Shown here: piece after piece, positions 59,912-64,000 of the stretch
Layout: every line of letters begins with the position of its first letter
How positions within the stretch are numbered: position 1 is the first letter of the stretch
Origin: Frankiales bacterium
GTDB lineage: Bacteria > Actinomycetota > Actinomycetes > Mycobacteriales > SCTD01
DNA length: 64,000 nt
Reading direction: 5' to 3'
NCBI GenBank assembly: GCA_025966135.1
Contig: JAOPVP010000046.1
Location: 62,001 to 126,000 of the forward strand
Position numbers and translations under genes: made by a program
The notes under the pieces: model-generated
Seen by the model: only the letters and a program-made list of their open reading frames with translations
Database searches by the model: none
What the model was told of the DNA's origin: nothing

Positions 59912-61048
59912 ATGACCGAGGTCCGGACGATCGAGGCAGGCGCACCGCCGGAGCGCTTTGCGCGCGGCTGGCATTGCGTCGGCCTGGTGCGCGACCTGGC
60001 GGACGGCAAGCCGCACTCCGTCGAGGCGTTCGGCACCAAGCTCGTTGTCTGGCAGGGGGAAAGCGGGTCGCTCAACGTTCTCGACGCCTACTGCCGCCAC
60101 ATGGGTGGGGACCTCTCGCAGGGCACGGTCCAGGGCGAGAACGTCGCGTGCCCGTTCCACTCGTGGCGCTGGGGTGGGGACGGCAAGTGCCAGCAGATCC
60201 CTTACGCCCGTCGGGTGCCGCCGCGTGCCCGCACCCGCGGCTGGCCGACCCTGGTCCGGGATGGTCAGCTGTTCGTCTGGAACGACCCGGAGGGCAACCC
60301 TCCGCCCGAGGACGTGACGATCCCCGAAATCCCCGGCTACGCCGACGGGGAGTGGACCGAGTGGACCTGGAACAACGTCCTCGTCGAGGGCTCGCACTGT
60401 CGCGAGATCATCGACAACATGGTCGACATGGCCCACTTCTACTACATCCACAAGGGGCTGCCGACGTACTTCAAGAACGTCTTCGAGGGCCACGTCTGCA
60501 CGCAGTACTACGCCGGCACCTCGCAGGAGCACGCGGCCACCGGCGCGCTCATCGAGATCGGGCAGTACGAGGGCCAGAGCACGAAGTCGGATGCGACGTA
60601 CTGGGGTCCGTCGTACCTGGTGGACAAGCTCTGGGACACCTACGGCGACATGACCATCGAGTCGGTCCTGATCACCTGTCACTACCCGATCACGAGCAAC
60701 AGCTTCATGCTGCAGTACGGCATGGTCGTGAAGAAGATCGCGGGACTCGATGACGAGACCAACGCCAAGATCGCCAAGAAGATGACCCGCCTCATCGGCG
60801 AGGGCTTCCTGGAGGACGTGAAGATCTGGCGGAACAAGACCCGCATCGACAACCCACTGCTGTGCGAGGAGGACGGGCCGGTCTACCAGCTGCGCCGTTG
60901 GTACGAGCAGTTCTACGTCGATGTCGCTGACATCCAGCCCGAGATGGTGCAGCGGTTCGAGTTCGAGATCGACACCACGAAGGCCGTGGACTTCTGGCAG
61001 CAGGAGCTCGTGGAGCAGGCCGCTGCCAAGGTGGGCGCAGAGGCCTGA
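59912..61048 (+). CDS. kshA: KshA, 3-ketosteroid 9alpha-hydroxylase oxygenase
   Basis: A 378-residue Rieske oxygenase. The [2Fe-2S] ligands are Cys61-x-His63 (CRHMGG) and Cys80-xx-His83 (CPFHSW). The mononuclear iron site is DMAHFYYIH with Asp172, His175 and His180. GSHCREIIDNM precedes it. Mycobacterial KshA is 386 residues. It hydroxylates C9 of 3-ketosteroids, which together with delta1-dehydrogenation opens ring B. It receives electrons from KshB, two genes downstream. The last base of its stop is the A of the next ATG. Confidence 0.95.
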   Translation: MTEVRTIEAGAPPERFARGWHCVGLVRDLADGKPHSVEAFGTKLVVWQGESGSLNVLDAYCRHMGGDLSQGTVQGENVACPFHSWRWGGDGKCQQIPYARRVPPRARTRGWPTLVRDGQLFVWNDPEGNPPPEDVTIPEIPGYADGEWTEWTWNNVLVEGSHCREIIDNMVDMAHFYYIHKGLPTYFKNVFEGHVCTQYYAGTSQEHAATGALIEIGQYEGQSTKSDATYWGPSYLVDKLWDTYGDMTIESVLITCHYPITSNSFMLQYGMVVKKIAGLDDETNAKIAKKMTRLIGEGFLEDVKIWRNKTRIDNPLLCEEDGPVYQLRRWYEQFYVDVADIQPEMVQRFEFEIDTTKAVDFWQQELVEQAAAKVGAEA

Positions 61049-61257
61049 TGCAGCCAGTCGACTGCGCCCGCTGCGGCACCCGAGTGCAGGTGTCGAAGAA
61101 CAGCGCCGTGCAGACGAGCATCCAGTGGGAGTTCGACAGCTCGTCCTGTCCGCTGCGTGCCGAGCTGGCCCTGGGTGACACCTGCCCGGCGCTGTCGGAC
61201 TCCATCCGCGACGCGGTCCTCGGCGGTCAGCTGGAAGTGGCCTCCAGTGACCTCTGA
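61048..61257 (+). CDS. 69-residue Cys-containing protein between kshA and kshB
   Basis: A small protein, not recognised. It begins MQPVDCARCGTRVQVSKNS, with CxxC of a zinc-ribbon kind, and has two further Cys (SSCPLRAEL and GDTCPALS). Four Cys could bind one zinc or iron atom. No signal peptide or membrane segment. The ATG overlaps the kshA stop by one base, and the 3' end overlaps kshB by 11 bp, so it is translated with both. A role in KshA/KshB assembly or electron transfer is inferred only from place. Confidence 0.7.
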   Translation: MQPVDCARCGTRVQVSKNSAVQTSIQWEFDSSSCPLRAELALGDTCPALSDSIRDAVLGGQLEVASSDL

Positions 61258-62263
61258 GCGGTTGCGCCTCCGGGTAGCGGACGTGATCCGCGAGACAGGC
61301 GACGCGCACTCGATCGTCTTCGACATCCCGGCAGGCTTGACCTACCAGCCCGGCCAGTTCCTCACCCTCCGGTTGCCGCACGCCGACGGTCCGGTGGCAC
61401 GCTGCTACTCGCTGTCGAGCGCCCCTGGAGTCGACGAGCAGCTCAAGGTGACGGTCAAGCGGGTCAAGGACGGACGGGGTTCGAACTGGGTCTGCGACAC
61501 CGTTCTCGTCGGGCACGAGATCGACGTGCTCGCGCCGTCCGGCACATTCACTCCCAAGAGCCTCGACGCCGACCTGCTGCTGCTCGCCGGGGGCAGTGGC
61601 ATCACGCCAGTGATGAGCATCATCAAGTCGGCGCTCGCGCGCGGGACCGGGCGGATGCTGCTCGTCTACGCCAACCGTGACGAGCAGTCGGTCATCTTCC
61701 ACGCTGACCTGCGGGCCTTGGTCGCTGCACACCCCGACCGGCTGATCGTCCTCCACTGGCTCGAGACGGTGCAGGGCCTACCCTCGCTCAAGCCGCTCCA
61801 GGAGCTGGTCAGGCCGTGGGCGCACGCTGAGGCGTTCATCTGCGGTCCGGCTCCGTTCATGGACTGCGCGGCCGAGGCCCTCAAGAGCCTCGGCATCCTT
61901 CGCGACCGCATTCACGTCGAGCGCTTCACCTCCCTTGCCGGCGATCCCTGGACCGAGGTCGAGGTGGCTGCGCCGGTCGCGGGAGAGCGCACGGTCGACC
62001 TGGTCGTCGAGCTCGACGGGGACACCCACGAACTCGACTGGCCCGAGAGCAGCAAGCTGCTGGACCTGTTGCTCGGAAAGGGCCTTGATGCGCCGTACTC
62101 CTGCCGCGAGGGGGCTTGTAGCGCCTGCGGTGTCATCCTCGTCGAGGGTGAGGTCGTCATGGAGAACAACTCGGTGCTGGAGAAGGAGGACCTCGACGAG
62201 GGTTGGCGCCTCGCCTGCCAGTCACGTCCTGTCAGTGACGTGGTGAAGGTCCGTTACTCCTGA
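61247..62263 (+). CDS. kshB: KshB, 3-ketosteroid 9alpha-hydroxylase reductase
   Basis: A 338-residue ferredoxin-NADP-reductase-type protein in three parts. The FAD domain has ARCYSLSSAP, the NAD domain LLLLAGGSGITPVMSIIKSA, and the C-terminal plant-type [2Fe-2S] ferredoxin has Cys286, Cys291, Cys294 and Cys324 (CREGACSAC then LACQS). Mycobacterial KshB is 358. It passes electrons from NADH to KshA. GTG 61247 overlaps the small gene by 11 bp. A hairpin follows 19 bp after the stop. Confidence 0.94.
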   Translation: MTSERLRLRVADVIRETGDAHSIVFDIPAGLTYQPGQFLTLRLPHADGPVARCYSLSSAPGVDEQLKVTVKRVKDGRGSNWVCDTVLVGHEIDVLAPSGTFTPKSLDADLLLLAGGSGITPVMSIIKSALARGTGRMLLVYANRDEQSVIFHADLRALVAAHPDRLIVLHWLETVQGLPSLKPLQELVRPWAHAEAFICGPAPFMDCAAEALKSLGILRDRIHVERFTSLAGDPWTEVEVAAPVAGERTVDLVVELDGDTHELDWPESSKLLDLLLGKGLDAPYSCREGACSACGVILVEGEVVMENNSVLEKEDLDEGWRLACQSRPVSDVVKVRYS

Positions 62264-62282
62264 ACTGCCGCACCTCGGCATC

Positions 62283-62297
62283 GCCCTCCGAGAGGGC
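62283..62297. terminator. hairpin terminator between kshB and the Lsr2-like gene
   Basis: GCCCTC-CGA-GAGGGC is a perfect 6-bp GC stem with a 3-base loop in the 36-bp gap of two convergent genes, suited to end both transcripts. Confidence 0.6.
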
Positions 62298-62299
62298 TG

Positions 62300-62932
62300 C
62301 TAGAGCAGGCGCTCCGGGATGATCTCGGGCACGCGCGTCTGACGCGGCTGGATCGTCTGGTCGAGGAACGACCCGAGGCTCTTGTCGCTGACCGACGTAC
62401 GCAGCTCGTCGAGCACGATCAGGCGCTTCGCCTGCTGGTCCCGCAGGTCGTTCAGCTCGATCACGAGGACGTCGATCCGTTCGGAGAGCACACTGACGGC
62501 GCGCACCTCGGCGTCGATCGAGCCGAGGTAGGAACGCAGAGCACCCGCCAGGTCGATCGTTCCGGGGGCCGGCGCAGTCACGTCGACGTTGGTCGTGGGA
62601 GCGGCGGCAGCGACCCGCGGTGCCGCAGGTGTGGCCCGGCGGGTAGGCGCAGCCTTCCGGGCGCGCGGGGGCTTGGGGGCCGCCTTGCGCGCTGGCGCCT
62701 TGCTTGCGGTGGCTTTCCGTGCGGTGGCCTTGCGAGCGGTGGACGTGCGGGCCGTGCTCTTGCGGGCGGTGGGCTTGCGGGTAGGACTGGCCACGACGGA
62801 GCCTCTCTTGCTCGGAGTGTGGGCGGCGGCGTATGCCTCGGTGACGCTGGAGGGCAGGCTGCCGCGGTCGTTCACGGTCATGCCCTGGGCCCGAGCCCAG
62901 GAACGCATCTGCGCTTGTGGTGCGGTCTTCAT
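62300..62932 (-). CDS. Lsr2-type DNA-binding domain with H1-like tail and coiled coil
   Basis: A 210-residue protein. The N-terminal part QMRSWARAQGMTVNDRGSLP and SSVTEAYAAAH reads like the C-terminal DNA-binding domain of Lsr2 (minor-groove binding). Residues about 45-95 are an Ala/Lys/Arg/Thr-rich tail with repeated TARK and related motifs, as in histone H1-like proteins. Residues about 125-185 look like an amphipathic coiled coil (VLSERIDVLVIELNDLRDQQ). ATG 62932 is chosen; TTG 62944 would add 4 residues. Probably nucleoid-associated or a chromatin-type repressor. The order of domains is unusual, since Lsr2 has its dimer domain first. Confidence 0.75.
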   Translation of the reverse strand: MKTAPQAQMRSWARAQGMTVNDRGSLPSSVTEAYAAAHTPSKRGSVVASPTRKPTARKSTARTSTARKATARKATASKAPARKAAPKPPRARKAAPTRRATPAAPRVAAAAPTTNVDVTAPAPGTIDLAGALRSYLGSIDAEVRAVSVLSERIDVLVIELNDLRDQQAKRLIVLDELRTSVSDKSLGSFLDQTIQPRQTRVPEIIPERLL

Positions 62933-63059
62933 CGGTTTCCCCAATGTGCGGCGCGTGAGCGTCGGAGTCTGTTCGTGCGATGCCGAGGATCATGCCCCCT
63001 ATAGGGATCGCACGCATCTGCGCGGCCTTGAGTCAATCGGCACAGTCAATCTGCGCCGC

Positions 63060-64000
63060 CTACCGAGCGGGGCGGGTCGTGAGCTGGACAGCCGTGATGC
63101 CCCGCTTGGTCGGCAGCAGGAGCGCATTGCCGCTGACGGCTGGCTTCGCGAACCGCGTGGCGCCACCGACCTGAAGGCGAGCCTTCTGACGGCCCGTAGA
63201 GGCGTCGAGCCCACACAGACTGCCGTCCTGCTGCACCACCCAGACGGTGCTCCCGACGACCAACGGTGAGCCGACGACGCTCGAAACCCAGCCTCGCGAC
63301 AGGTGGTTGCCCTGTACCCGCACCTGCAGCAACCCGCCATCGCAAGGCAGGTACGCCGCGACCCCTGCTCGAGAGGCAGCGACGGCCCCACTTCCGTACC
63401 CCGAGCATCCCGACAGCGAGGCGATCTGACCTCCCACCGCACCGAGGTGACCGACGTCGACCAGGAAGACGTTGCCGCCCTTGCCGGCCGCCAGCGCGCG
63501 GGCGGCCCCCGGGAGCAACAAGGGCCCCATCGAGCCCAGGTCGGCGTCGAGGGAGTTCTCCCGCGCCCATTGGCGGGGCGCGAAGCCGTCGAGCAGCCTC
63601 AAGGTGGGGGACAGCCGCAGGACTGAGTCGCTGTGGTCCCACGCGCCGCCCGTGGACGCGCCATTTCCCGTTGTCAGCAGGAGGTCGCCGCCAGGGAGCA
63701 GGGCGGGTCCCGACGCCGCCCAAATCCCGCCCTCGCGTCGGGTCGGGACCGTGAACGACCGCAGTGCCCCAGCACCCTTGGTCGGGACGCCGACGACGCG
63801 GCCCTGGTATTGGCCGCAGTCGCCGTAGTTCCCGCCGTACGAGATGTAGACCGTCGCACCGGACAGCAAGAGGGCTCCGCGCTGGAGGTGGGTCGCCGGC
63901 TGCATGCCCGGCACGTCGACGCCGCGGCTGAGCCGGATCCGTCCAGTGCGGGCGTCGACGCCGTACAAGACGTGGCGGACGCCGGGCTGGGTGGCGACGG
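63060..64000 (-). CDS. PQQ-like beta-propeller protein (5' end beyond window)
   Basis: A partial protein of at least 313 residues; the frame stays open to the window edge. Repeated beta-propeller blades end in patterns such as YGVDARTGRIRLSRGVDVPG, VYISYGGNYGDCGQYQGRVV and LCGLDASTGRQKARLQVGG. Paired Cys (GDCGQY, SLSGCSGYG, YLPCDGG) hint at a secreted, disulfide-bonded protein. It resembles the PQQ-binding-like repeat family (quinoprotein dehydrogenases, BamB-like scaffolds). Whether it binds PQQ cannot be told without the missing part. The 127-bp gap to the Lsr2-like gene has a CCCTATAGGG palindrome at 62997 and two AGTCAATC repeats (63031, 63044). Confidence 0.75.
   Translation of the reverse strand, partial: VATQPGVRHVLYGVDARTGRIRLSRGVDVPGMQPATHLQRGALLLSGATVYISYGGNYGDCGQYQGRVVGVPTKGAGALRSFTVPTRREGGIWAASGPALLPGGDLLLTTGNGASTGGAWDHSDSVLRLSPTLRLLDGFAPRQWARENSLDADLGSMGPLLLPGAARALAAGKGGNVFLVDVGHLGAVGGQIASLSGCSGYGSGAVAASRAGVAAYLPCDGGLLQVRVQGNHLSRGWVSSVVGSPLVVGSTVWVVQQDGSLCGLDASTGRQKARLQVGGATRFAKPAVSGNALLLPTKRGITAVQLTTRPAR

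Noticed and set aside
1..64000. tRNA, rRNA, CRISPR arrays, transposases, integrases, or phage and plasmid origins.
   Set aside because: Read-through of intergenic gaps and coding frames showed none; most gaps are under 200 bp and the only decayed genes are the OYE/HxlR fragments.

Overview
The window is high-GC, densely packed actinobacterial DNA. Genes commonly overlap by GTGA or ATGA, GTG starts are frequent, and F420-type LLM flavoproteins, WS/DGAT and an Lsr2-like DNA-binding domain are present. Gene content and order resemble Nocardioides-type steroid degraders more than mycobacteria. That genus-level statement is an inference from style and not from a database match. Almost the whole window is one steroid (cholesterol/androstane/bile-acid) catabolic island carrying both canonical repressors, KstR and KstR2, and recognisable copies of their operators.

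Layout. (1) 1-8416: the end of an acyl-CoA dehydrogenase gene, an SDR, then a Liv-type ABC operon (fused LivHM permease, LivG, LivF, an exported protein of unknown family, a two-TM Cys-motif protein and a substrate-binding lipoprotein with a 30-bp minisatellite). (2) 8419-13375: kstR divergent from a fused double-domain FadE34-type acyl-CoA dehydrogenase, followed by an Rv3520c-like LLM flavoprotein, an EthD-like and an NTF2-like protein. (3) 13422-26147: a DUF3105 protein; a KstR-box operon (DUF1214, sulfotransferase fold, SDR, SRPBCC); acyltransferase, LLM/NTF2 pair, lipase, WS/DGAT, esterase, DapB-like and SDR genes. (4) 26217-33989: kst4D-hsaA-hsaC-hsaB-hsaE-hsaG-hsaF-hsaD, a single run that opens rings A/B and processes the released C5 fragment. 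(5) 33993-59372: the KstR2 half. Four KstR2 boxes (34873, 44443, 45119, 56451) head a KstD-like/SDR/fadA6/DapB-like operon, an acyl-CoA dehydrogenase pair with an enoyl-CoA hydratase, kstR2 and fadD3, the ipdABC-ipdF-echA20 ring C/D operon, and a FadE29/FadE28-like pair. (6) 59413-62263: a MarR regulator, kshA, a 69-residue Cys protein and kshB. (7) 62300-64000: an Lsr2/H1-like protein and a truncated beta-propeller gene, outside the steroid block.

How it works together. Kst4D and KshAB prepare the nucleus for opening of ring B. HsaA/HsaB hydroxylate the phenolic ring A, HsaC cleaves it, HsaD hydrolyses the product, and HsaE/F/G convert the C5 piece to central metabolites. The remaining HIP (rings C/D propionate) is activated by FadD3 and dismantled by acyl-CoA dehydrogenases, IpdF, IpdC, EchA20, IpdAB and FadA6. 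The side-chain entry enzymes (CYP125, the Mce4 transporter) are not in the window, so the Liv-type transporter is a candidate steroid or bile-acid importer (inference). No rRNA, tRNA, CRISPR array, insertion sequence or phage gene was seen. The only gene-poor stretch over 300 bp (46663-47240) holds decayed gene fragments.
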